Assembly: GCF_030687895.1 (NCBI RefSeq)
Contig: NZ_CP117452.1
Span: 2,435,501 to 2,499,500, forward strand
Length of the DNA stretch: 64,000 nt
Origin: Pseudomonas sp. FP198
GTDB lineage: Bacteria; Pseudomonadota; Gammaproteobacteria; Pseudomonadales; Pseudomonadaceae
Reading direction: 5' to 3'
A model generated the notes under the pieces. It saw only the letters and a list, made by a program, of their open reading frames with translations. It did not search any database and was not told the origin of the DNA. Both the position numbers and the translations under genes were made by a program. Below are positions 45,317 to 53,561 of this stretch, piece by piece (positions within the stretch are counted from its first letter, which is position 1; every line of letters begins with the position of its first letter).

Positions 45317-46794
45317 CCGACCGTTCGCTTTTCAACCTTGCCGCACCGCTGGCAGCCGCCCGTGGCTCGCGGGTATTGAGCCTGGCGCTGTGTGTGGCGC
45401 TGCTCAGCGCTTGCGCGATCGGCCCGGATTACCAGCGCCCGGCGGCCGCTGCGCCGGTGCAGTACAAGGAAGCCCAAGGGTGGCGCCAGGCCAACCCCAG
45501 CGACGCCTTGGCCCGGGGCGCCTGGTGGGAGCTGTACAGCGACGCCCGGCTGAATGAGCTGGTGGCAAAGCTCAACGCATCCAACCAGACCGTGGCCCAG
45601 GCCGAAGCCCAGTATCGCCAGGCCCAGGCGTTGGCGCGCAGCGCGCGGGGAGCTTTTTTTCCAACGGTCGACCTGACCGTCGGCAAGAACCGCTCCAGCC
45701 AAGGCACCGGCAGCAGCAGTTCGAGCCTGAGCAGTTCTTCCAGCGGCATTCGCGACACCTACAGCGCCCAGGCCGGGGTGAGTTGGGAAGCGGATGTCTG
45801 GGGCAAGTTGCGCCGCACCCTGGAAGCCGATGAAGCCAGCGCGCAAGCCAGCTTTGCCGACCTGGCGGCGATGCGCCTGAGCCAGCAGTCGGAGCTGGTG
45901 CAGAACTACTTGCAGTTGCGGGTCATCGACCAACAGAAGCGCTTGTTGCAGACCACGGTCGATAACTATCAGCGCTCATTAAAAATGACCGAAAACCAGT
46001 ACCGCGCCGGGGTCTCGGGCAAGGACGCGGTGGCCCAGGCGCAGAACCAGCTCAAGACCACCCAGGGCGACCTGATCGACCTGATCTGGCAGCGGGCCCA
46101 GTTCGAAAATGCCATCGCCGTGCTGATCGGCCTGCCTCCCGCCGAATTCAGCCTGGCCGAAACCGACAACGTCCCGGCGCTGCCGCAGGTCCCGGTGGCG
46201 GTGCCCTCGCAGTTGCTCGAACGACGCCCGGACATCGCGTCGGCCGAGCGCTCGGTGATGGCGGCCAACGCCAACATCGGCGTGGCGAAGGCGGCCTATT
46301 ATCCGGACCTGACCCTGAGCCTGAGTGGCGGCTACAGCAGCAGTACCTACGATAACTGGATAAGTGTGCCGAACCGCTTCTGGTCGGTCGGGCCACAGCT
46401 GGCGATGACCTTGTTCGACGGCGGCCAGCGCTCGGCGGAAGTCGACCGCAGCGTTGCGGCGTACGACCAGACCGTCGCGACCTATCGGCAGACCGTGCTC
46501 GACGGTTTTCGCGAAGTCGAGAACTACATGATCCAGCTCAAGGTGCTCGAAGACGAGGCCCGCGTGCGCCAGGAAGCCCTCGACGCCGCCCGCGAGTCCC
46601 TGCGCCTGACCCAGAACCAGTACCGGGCCGGCTTGATCGGCTACCTCGACGTGGTGACCGTCCAGGCCACCGCCCTGAGCAACGAACGCAGCGTGCTGAG
46701 CCTGCAACAGAGCCGGTTGATCGCCAGCGTGCAACTGATCGCGGCGCTGGGCGGCGGGTGGGACGGGCAGTTGCAGGCGCGCGACAAACCATAA
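45313..46794 (+). CDS. opmB: OpmB, outer-membrane efflux factor
   Basis: A 493-residue TolC-family lipoprotein: LALCVALLSACAIGPDYQRP gives lipobox LSAC and the NodT-type start. Two repeated coiled-coil/barrel halves follow, including RRPDIASAERSVMAANANIGVAKAAYYPDLTLS. A serine-rich stretch near residues 133-145 lies in the first half. It completes the MuxABC tripartite pump. Confidence 0.93.
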   Translation: MTDRSLFNLAAPLAAARGSRVLSLALCVALLSACAIGPDYQRPAAAAPVQYKEAQGWRQANPSDALARGAWWELYSDARLNELVAKLNASNQTVAQAEAQYRQAQALARSARGAFFPTVDLTVGKNRSSQGTGSSSSSLSSSSSGIRDTYSAQAGVSWEADVWGKLRRTLEADEASAQASFADLAAMRLSQQSELVQNYLQLRVIDQQKRLLQTTVDNYQRSLKMTENQYRAGVSGKDAVAQAQNQLKTTQGDLIDLIWQRAQFENAIAVLIGLPPAEFSLAETDNVPALPQVPVAVPSQLLERRPDIASAERSVMAANANIGVAKAAYYPDLTLSLSGGYSSSTYDNWISVPNRFWSVGPQLAMTLFDGGQRSAEVDRSVAAYDQTVATYRQTVLDGFREVENYMIQLKVLEDEARVRQEALDAARESLRLTQNQYRAGLIGYLDVVTVQATALSNERSVLSLQQSRLIASVQLIAALGGGWDGQLQARDKP

Positions 46795-46809
46795 TCGCGC
46801 CAGACTTTT

Positions 46810-46837
46810 GTGGCGAGGGGATAAATCCCCTCACCAC
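46810..46837. repeat. Single REP, possible mux terminator
   Basis: GTGGCGAGGGGAT and ATCCCCTCACCAC form a hairpin 15 bp after the opmB stop. Confidence 0.7.
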
Positions 46838-46954
46838 AGAGATCCTTTGCATGTTGGCCATCAGTCCCGCTTTTGGCCGATGCGCTGCCTACGTCCCTTG
46901 ACGATGGCTTGGTATAGTTCAGGCCTCTTTTCAACCCGGTAAAGGATCACTGCC

Positions 46955-47767
46955 ATGTCGCAATACCAAGCGTTCCACGTCGAACTTGCAGACAAAATCG
47001 CCCATGTGCAGATCAATCGCCCCGACAAGATCAATGCCATGAACGCCGCGTTCTGGAGCGAGATCATCGAGATCTTCCGGTGGATTGACGATACCGACGA
47101 AGTGCGGGTGGTGGTCCTGAGCGGTGCCGGCAAGCATTTTTCGTCGGGCATCGACCTGATGATGCTGGCCGGAGTGGCGAACGAACTGGGCAAGGACGTC
47201 GGCCGCAATGCCCGTGTGCTGCGGCGCAAGATCCTCGAACTGCAAGCCTCGTTCAACGCCGTGGACAATTGCCGCAAACCGGTTCTCGCGGCGATCCAGG
47301 GTTATTGCCTGGGCGGAGCCATCGACCTGATTTCTGCCTGCGACATGCGCTACGCGGCCGAGGATGCGCAGTTCTCCATCAAGGAAATCGACATCGGCAT
47401 GGCGGCCGATGTTGGCACATTGCAACGCTTGCCCCGGATCATCGGGGACGGCATGCTGCGTGAACTCGCTTATACGGGGCGCACCTTTGGTGCCGACGAA
47501 GCGCGCAGCATGGGTCTGGTCAATCGTGTCTACAGCGATACCGCCAGCCTGCTTGACGGGGTGATGGGCATCGCCCGGGAAATCGCCGCCAAGTCGCCGA
47601 TCGCCATAGCCGGCACCAAGGAAATGATCGGCTACATGCGCGACCACGGCATCGACGACGGGCTGGAATACGTCGCCACGTGGAATGCCGCCATGTTGCA
47701 ATCCAACGATTTGCGCGTGGCCATGGCCGCCCATATGAGCAAACAGAAACCCGAATTTCTGGATTGA
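46955..47767 (+). CDS. Enoyl-CoA hydratase/isomerase family protein
   Basis: A 270-residue crotonase. The oxyanion-hole segments are SGAGKHFSSGIDL and QGYCLGGAIDLISACDMRYA. Acidic residues in DIGMAADVGTLQRLPRIIG match the dienoyl-CoA isomerase (Ech1) subgroup, which uses paired acids to shift conjugated double bonds in fatty-acid oxidation. Classical hydratase glutamates are therefore less likely here. It is followed closely (6 bp) by nudC. Confidence 0.85.
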   Translation: MSQYQAFHVELADKIAHVQINRPDKINAMNAAFWSEIIEIFRWIDDTDEVRVVVLSGAGKHFSSGIDLMMLAGVANELGKDVGRNARVLRRKILELQASFNAVDNCRKPVLAAIQGYCLGGAIDLISACDMRYAAEDAQFSIKEIDIGMAADVGTLQRLPRIIGDGMLRELAYTGRTFGADEARSMGLVNRVYSDTASLLDGVMGIAREIAAKSPIAIAGTKEMIGYMRDHGIDDGLEYVATWNAAMLQSNDLRVAMAAHMSKQKPEFLD

Positions 47768-47773
47768 TCGATC

Positions 47774-48604
47774 ATGACTTCACGCTGGACCACCGCAGTA
47801 CTCGACACCGACCTCGCGGGCGGCTGGGCCGTGGCCCGCAGCCCGGAGGGCTTTCTCTATGACGACAACGGCGCGTTGTTTCCCCGCGAGTGGCTCAAGC
47901 GCCAGGATGTGTCGATCCTCGCCGAGCACGGGATCGGCCATCTCGATGGCGAGCCGGTCTACCTGCTGGAATTGCATAGCTCGCTGGAGATTCCCGGCTG
48001 CAACTGGAAAGGCCTGCGGGCCTTCATGCTCGAGGACGACCACACGCTGTTCAAGGTGTTGGGCTATGCGGCACAGATCGGCACCTGGGCTCGCGAACAT
48101 CGCTTTTGTGGCAGTTGCGGCCAGCGCATGACCCAGGTGCCGCGAGAGCGGGCGATGTACTGCGAGGCGTGCGATCTGCGGCATTACCCGCGAATCTCGC
48201 CAAGCATGATCGTGCTGATTACCCGTGGCGATGAGGTCTTGCTGGCGCGTTCACCGCGCTTTGTCAGCGGTGTCTACAGCACCCTGGCCGGGTTTGCCGA
48301 GCCGGGCGAGTCGGCCGAGGATTGCCTGGTGCGGGAGGTGCGCGAGGAGGTCAGCATCGAAGTGAAGAACATCCAGTACGTGGGCAGCCAGTGCTGGCCG
48401 TTTCCCCATTCGATGATGCTGGGTTTTCATGCCGAGTATGCCGGCGGTGAGATCGTGCCCCAGGAAGACGAGATCGAGGACGCCCAATGGTTCAACGTCC
48501 ATGACCTGCCGCCGTTGCCAGCCTCGCGCTCCATCGCCCGCTACCTGATCGACCTGTATGTCGCCCGACGTCTAGGCCACGCTGAACCAGTGCTGCCAGG
48601 CTAG
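47774..48604 (+). CDS. nudC: NudC, NADH pyrophosphatase / NAD-cap decapping hydrolase
   Basis: A 276-residue Nudix enzyme. The zinc ribbon is CGSCGQRM...[10 protein letters not shown], the Nudix box [23 protein letters not shown], and the family tag [14 protein letters not shown] gives NADH specificity. It hydrolyses NADH to NMNH and AMP and removes NAD caps from RNA. It overlaps the convergent TSUP gene by 33 bp. Confidence 0.95.
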   Translation: MTSRWTTAVLDTDLAGGWAVARSPEGFLYDDNGALFPREWLKRQDVSILAEHGIGHLDGEPVYLLELHSSLEIPGCNWKGLRAFMLEDDHTLFKVLGYAAQIGTWAREHRFCGSCGQRMTQVPRERAMYCEACDLRHYPRISPSMIVLITRGDEVLLARSPRFVSGVYSTLAGFAEPGESAEDCLVREVREEVSIEVKNIQYVGSQCWPFPHSMMLGFHAEYAGGEIVPQEDEIEDAQWFNVHDLPPLPASRSIARYLIDLYVARRLGHAEPVLPG

Positions 48605-49351
48605 GCGCACTGTCAGGCCCAGCACCACGGTGATGAACACCGGGCGGATGAACTTCGCGCCGCCGCTGATGGCGGTGCGCGCGCCGAAGAACGCGCCGAC
48701 CATCACCGACAGGCCCATGCTCAGGCCGATGATCCAATCCACCTGGCCCGAGAAGATGAACACCGACAGCGCCGCGATGTTGCTGACGAAGTTCATGCTG
48801 CGCGCCACGCCGCTGGCCTTGACCAGGTCGATGGGGTAGAGCAGCAGGCTGCTGACGGTCCAGAACGCACCGGTGCCCGGGCCGGCCACGCCGTCATAGA
48901 AACCCAGGGTGAAACCCTGGGATGACTGCCAGGTCTTCTTGATCGGCGCATTGCTGTCCAGCGGTGCCTTGGGCGTGCCGCCGAACAACAGGTACAGGCC
49001 ACAGGCAAAGACAATCACCGGCAGCATCTTGTTCAGCCACTCGGCGGGCAGGTAATGAGCAACGACGGCGCCGACCAAGGCACCGACCAGCGTGCCGACG
49101 AGGGCGTGGGTCCATTGCCGTGGGTGAAACAGCTTGCGCTTGTAAAAGGTAAAACTGGCCGTGGCCGAGCCGAAGGTCGAGCTGAGCTTGTTGGTGCCCA
49201 GCACCAGGTGCGGTGGCAGGCCGGCGGTCAACAGCGCCGGCGTGGTCAGCAGCCCGCCACCGCCGGCGATGGCGTCGATGAAGCCGGCGATGAACGCGAC
49301 GACGGCGAGGATAGCGAGGGTGGAGAGGTCGACGCTGAGTTCAAAAGGCAT
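48572..49351 (-). CDS. TSUP-family membrane permease (YfcA-like)
   Basis: A 259-residue membrane protein with about eight helices. [22 protein letters not shown] and [15 protein letters not shown] are TSUP family signatures, repeated weakly as [15 protein letters not shown] in the second half. These permeases move sulfur-containing or other organic anions; substrate unknown here. Confidence 0.9.
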   Translation of the reverse strand: MPFELSVDLSTLAILAVVAFIAGFIDAIAGGGGLLTTPALLTAGLPPHLVLGTNKLSSTFGSATASFTFYKRKLFHPRQWTHALVGTLVGALVGAVVAHYLPAEWLNKMLPVIVFACGLYLLFGGTPKAPLDSNAPIKKTWQSSQGFTLGFYDGVAGPGTGAFWTVSSLLLYPIDLVKASGVARSMNFVSNIAALSVFIFSGQVDWIIGLSMGLSVMVGAFFGARTAISGGAKFIRPVFITVVLGLTVRLAWQHWFSVA

Positions 49352-49443
49352 GGAATGGGGGCTTATTCGGCAGGGCGCAGCAAGACTGCGGGAAAGGCCG
49401 CTATGTTACCCATAACAACGCCGGGCCGCGACTGCCTCAAATC

Positions 49444-50512
49444 GTGGCGAGGGAGCTTGCTCCCGCTGGGCTGCGCAGCGGCCCTGGATTGCCGCAAACG
49501 GTATATCAGGCAAACCGCGCCCGCCGGTCTACGACTGCTGCGCAGCCGAGCGGGAGCAAGCTCCCTCGCCACGGTGATGCGTTGTATTTGCCAGCGTGGA
49601 TCGACTGTGGCGAATCTGATCCTGCAGAAAACAGCGGCGGCCCAAGCTGCGAAGATACACAGGTGCACACCCGCGGTTGTGGCGAGGGAGCTTGCTCCCG
49701 CTGGGCTGCGCAGCGGCCCTGGATTGCCGCAAACGGTATATCAGGCAAACCGCGCCCGCCGGTCTACGACTGCTGCGCAGCCGAGCGGGAGCAAGCTCCC
49801 TCGCCACGGTGATGCGTTGTATTTGCCAGCGTGGATCGACTGTGGCGAATCTGATCCTGCAGAAAACAGCGGCGGCCCAAGCTGCGAAGATACACAGGTG
49901 CGCACCCGCGGTTGTGGCGAGGGAGCTTGCTCCCGCTGGGCTGCGCAGCGGCCCCGGATTGCCGCAAACGGTATATCAGGCAAACCGCGCCCGCCGGTCT
50001 ACGACTGCTGCGCAGCCGAGCGGGAGCAAGCTCCCTCGCCACGGTGATGCGTTGTATTTGCCAGCGTGGATCGACTGTGGCGAATCTGATCCTGCAGAAA
50101 ACAGCGGCGGCCCAAGCTGCGAAGATACACAGGTGCACACCCGCGGTTGTGGCGAGGGAGCTTGCTCCCGCTGGGCTGCGCAGCGGCCCCGGATTGCCGC
50201 AAACGGTATATCAGGCAGACCGCGCCCGCCGGTCTACGACTGCTGCGCAGCCGAGCGGGAGCAAGCTCCCTCGCCACGGTGATGCGTTGTATTTGCCAGC
50301 GTGGATCGACTGTGGCGAATCTGATCCTGCAGAAAACAGCGGCGGCCCAAGCTGCGAAGATACACAGGTGCACACCCGCGGTTGTGGCGAGGGAGCTTGC
50401 TCCCGCTGGGCTGCGCAGCGGCCCTGGATTGCCGCAAACGGTATATCAGGCAAACCGCGCCCGCCGGTCTACGACTGCTGCGCAGCCGAGCGGGAGCAAG
50501 CTCCCTCGCCAT
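49444..50512 (+). repeat. Tandem array of REPIN units, 235-bp period
   Basis: Units begin at 49444, 49679, 49914, 50149 and 50384. The first four are full 235-bp units (127-bp REPIN plus a 108-bp spacer with GTGATGCGTTGTATTTGCC); the fifth is only the REPIN. Copies differ at single positions (CCCTGG or CCCCGG, CAAACC or CAGACC, GTGCACACC or GTGCGCACC). Reading frames run through because 235 is not a multiple of three; they are not genes. The array abuts the 3' end of the ABC ATPase gene. Confidence 0.95.
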
Positions 50513-50521
50513 GCTGCTCGC

Positions 50522-51277
50522 TCAAACCACGTCGTCCACGATGATGTGCCGCTCATCCCTTGAACAGCGTTCGATCCGGGCCTGGACCCGATACACGTTG
50601 CGCAGCATCTGCTCGGTGATCACTTCTTCACTTCGACCGCAGCCTTGCAGGGTGCCCTCGGCGATGACCAGCACCTGGTCGGCAAAGCGCAATGCCTGGT
50701 TCAGGTCGTGAATGGCAATGAACACGATGATCGAATGTTGGCGGGCGAGGGCGCGCATGAAGCTCAGGACCTGGACCTGACGGTGCATGTCCAGGGCGCT
50801 GGTGGGTTCGTCCATCAACAGGACTTCGGGCTCGCGCACCAGCGTCTGGGCGATCGACACCAGTTGCTGTTGCCCACCGCTCAGTTCACCGAGGTTGCGA
50901 AACGACAAATCACTGATGCCCAGGGACGCGAGGATGCGGTCCACCACTTCCAGCTCATCGGCTTGCACTGTCCAGCCGGGCGCCTGCTGTTTGCGCGCGA
51001 GCAGCACCGATTCGTAGACCGTCAGCCGGGCGTTGGCGTTGAGGTTCTGCGGCATGTAGCAAATGCCCTGCTGGCCTCTGCGCGAGCCCTCCAGGCGAAC
51101 ATGGCCGGGGCCGTCGATGAGGCCGGCGATGCGTTTGAACAAGGTCGATTTTCCGGCCGCGTTGGGGCCCACCACCGCCACGACCTCGCCACCCGTGAGC
51201 AGCGGCGTAGTGATCCCGTCCAGTATCGACCGACGACCATAACGAGCGCCGACACCTTGCAGCTCGATTGTCACCAT
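50522..51277 (-). CDS. ABC transporter ATPase, FecE-like (iron-siderophore uptake)
   Basis: A 251-residue ATPase: Walker A GPNAAGKST, Q-loop YMPQNLNANARLTVYE, signature ELSGGQQQLVSIAQ, Walker B EVLLMDEPTSALD, switch IAIHD. It is the ATPase of a Fec/Fhu-type importer. It overlaps the permease gene by 7 bp and ends the operon. Confidence 0.92.
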   Translation of the reverse strand: MVTIELQGVGARYGRRSILDGITTPLLTGGEVVAVVGPNAAGKSTLFKRIAGLIDGPGHVRLEGSRRGQQGICYMPQNLNANARLTVYESVLLARKQQAPGWTVQADELEVVDRILASLGISDLSFRNLGELSGGQQQLVSIAQTLVREPEVLLMDEPTSALDMHRQVQVLSFMRALARQHSIIVFIAIHDLNQALRFADQVLVIAEGTLQGCGRSEEVITEQMLRNVYRVQARIERCSRDERHIIVDDVV

Positions 51278-52329
51278 GACTGTTTCCTGCCGCCCAGAAT
51301 GAGAGAAATGAAGAACGGCACGCCGATCAGTGACGTTACCACGCCGATCGGGAAGATCGCCCCGGGTATCAGGGTCTTGCTCACCACCGAACTGGCCGAC
51401 AGGATCAGCGCGCCGGTCAGCAGTGAGGCCGGCAGGAAGAAACGCTGGTCTTCGCCGATCAGCATCCTGGCGATGTGCGGCCCCACCAGGCCGATGAAGC
51501 CGATGGTGCCGACAAACGCCACTGGAAACGCGGCCAGCAGGCTGACCATGATCAGCGTCTGCAAGCGCAACTTGCGCACGTTGATGCCGAAACTCGCGGC
51601 TTTTTCATCGCCCAGGCGCAGGGCGGTCATGGCCCAGGCGCGGCGGGCAAAAATCGGCAAGGTGACCAGGATTACCAGGCAGATCACGCCGAGTTTCGGC
51701 CAGGTGGCCTTGGTCAGGCTGCCCATGGTCCAGAACACCACGGCGGCCACGGCCTGCTCGGTGGCGAAGAACTGCACCAGCGCCAACAGCGCATTGAAGG
51801 TGAACACCAGGGCGATACCGAGCAGCACGATGGTTTCGCTGGTCATGCCCCGGCGCAGGCTCAGCACATGGATCAGCAGTGCCGAGAGCATCGCCATGAT
51901 AAAGGCATTGAGCGGCACCATGTATTGGGCGATCACCGGCACCAGGGCCACGCCGAATGCCAGGCCCAGGGCCGCGCCGAAACTGGCCGCCGCCGAGATG
52001 CCCAAGGTGAATGGGCTCGCCAGCGGATTGTTGAGGATGGTCTGCATCTGCGCGCCGGCCAGGGACAACGCGGCGCCCACGGCCACGGCCATCAGCGCCA
52101 CCGGCAGGCGAATATCCCACATCACCACCCGCACCTGGGGCGCCGCGGTATCGGGAGAGAACAGCGCGCCCAGCACTTCATCCAGGCTGTAGCTGGCCGG
52201 GCCGAGGGCCAGGTCGAGCAGCACGCTGAACAGCAGCAACAGGGCCAGGCCGAGCAGGATCAAGCGTTTGCGCCAGACCTGCTCGCGGTAAATCGTGCCC
52301 AGGGCGATCCCCTCGATACGGCCATTCAT
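51271..52329 (-). CDS. ABC transporter permease, FecCD family
   Basis: A 352-residue permease with about ten helices. DIRLPVALMAVAVGAALSLAGAQMQTILNNPLASPFTLGISAAASFGAALGL is the FecCD signature. GTIGFIGLVGPHIARMLIGEDQRFFLPASLLTGA is the C-terminal one. Only one permease is encoded, so it should act as a homodimer. It overlaps the binding-protein gene by 4 bp. Confidence 0.93.
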   Translation of the reverse strand: MNGRIEGIALGTIYREQVWRKRLILLGLALLLLFSVLLDLALGPASYSLDEVLGALFSPDTAAPQVRVVMWDIRLPVALMAVAVGAALSLAGAQMQTILNNPLASPFTLGISAAASFGAALGLAFGVALVPVIAQYMVPLNAFIMAMLSALLIHVLSLRRGMTSETIVLLGIALVFTFNALLALVQFFATEQAVAAVVFWTMGSLTKATWPKLGVICLVILVTLPIFARRAWAMTALRLGDEKAASFGINVRKLRLQTLIMVSLLAAFPVAFVGTIGFIGLVGPHIARMLIGEDQRFFLPASLLTGALILSASSVVSKTLIPGAIFPIGVVTSLIGVPFFISLILGGRKQSW

Positions 52330-53498
52330 GGTTGGGCCTGCGCGGGCTTGAGGCTGACGAAATAGCCTGGCTCATAGGGCACAGGCAAGAAGCGCTGGTG
52401 GAACTCGCGAAACGTCGCGTCGGGGTCCAGTTCGCTGAACAGCTCCGGATGGAACCACTTGGCCAGTTGCTGGATGGCGATGAACTGGTAGGGGCTGTTG
52501 TAGAACTGGTGCCAGATGGCATGAAAGCCCTGGGTTTGCTGGGCCTTGATCCCGGCATAGGCCGGGCGGGCGGTGTACCACTGCAATTTGCGCCGCGCCT
52601 CGGCCAGGTCGGCACCGGGCCCGACACCGACCCAGTGCCCGCCCGGCGCAAAGGCCTCCCAGTTGGCGCTGGTAACCACCACCTGTTCCGGATTGGCGAC
52701 GATCACCTGTTCCGCGTTCAACTGGCCAAAAGTGTTGGGAATGATTGCGCTGGCAATGTTGCGCCCGCCGGCCAGCTCGACGAAGCGGCCGAAATTCTCG
52801 TTGCCGAAACTCAGGCAGCAATCGTCGGTGTAGCCGCCGATGCGTTCGATGAACACTTTCGGGCGGGGCGGCTGGCGGGCCTGGATCACATCGGTGACGC
52901 GACGGATCTGCTGGTTGCGAAAGGCGATGAACGCCTCGGCACGTGCCTCTTCGCCGAACAGCTGGCCAAACAGGCGCATGGTCGGTTCGGTGTTCTGCAT
53001 GGGGTTATTGCGAAAGTCGACGTAGACCACCGGAATGCCCAGCGCATCGAGTTTCTCGATGTAGCGCGCGTCTTCGGTGGCGTGTTGGGCCTCGATGTTG
53101 AGGACGATCACGTCCGGTTGCTGGCTGATCGCTTGCTCGATGTCGAAGGTGCCGTCTTCGAAACCGCCGAAGGTCGGGATCCGGGCAATTGCCGGATACC
53201 GCCGCAGGTAGGCGCCGTAGGTGTCCGGGTCGGACTGGATCAGGTCCTTGCGCCAGCCGACGATGCGGCGGATCGGGTTGTCGGTGTCGAGTGCCGCGAC
53301 CAGGTACAACTGGCGACCTTCGCCGAGGATCACCCGTTGCACCGGAATGCGCACCTGGACCTGGCGGCCGAGCAAGTCGGTGACGGTGGTTCTGGTGGCG
53401 GGCAAGGTGTCTGAAAACACCAGGCCGCTCAGCAGCAGGGCGGCAGCGCCCAGCAGCCAGGCGATGAGCGATGAGCGTGTCAGGGATTGAATCTGCAT
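52326..53498 (-). CDS. Periplasmic iron-siderophore binding protein
   Basis: A 390-residue class III binding protein with a signal peptide (LIAWLLGAAALLLSGLVFS). VTDLLGRQVQVRIPVQRVILGEG opens the mature domain, and DVIVLN...LDALGIPVVYVDFRNNP is the hinge region. It is longer than usual, with a C-terminal extension after WVGVGPGADLAEA. It is next to the TonB receptor, 63 bp downstream. Confidence 0.88.
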   Translation of the reverse strand: MQIQSLTRSSLIAWLLGAAALLLSGLVFSDTLPATRTTVTDLLGRQVQVRIPVQRVILGEGRQLYLVAALDTDNPIRRIVGWRKDLIQSDPDTYGAYLRRYPAIARIPTFGGFEDGTFDIEQAISQQPDVIVLNIEAQHATEDARYIEKLDALGIPVVYVDFRNNPMQNTEPTMRLFGQLFGEEARAEAFIAFRNQQIRRVTDVIQARQPPRPKVFIERIGGYTDDCCLSFGNENFGRFVELAGGRNIASAIIPNTFGQLNAEQVIVANPEQVVVTSANWEAFAPGGHWVGVGPGADLAEARRKLQWYTARPAYAGIKAQQTQGFHAIWHQFYNSPYQFIAIQQLAKWFHPELFSELDPDATFREFHQRFLPVPYEPGYFVSLKPAQAQP

Positions 53499-53561
53499 GG
53501 TTGGAACCTTGTCAGGGATCGCCCCGCCAGCGGTGCACGCGCTGCTCGGGGCGAGGCGCAA

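Noticed and set aside
49444..50544. Overlapping open reading frames of 80-210 codons on both strands
   Set aside because: They come from the 235-bp REPIN repeats, recur once per unit in shifted frames, and have no start signals or protein features.
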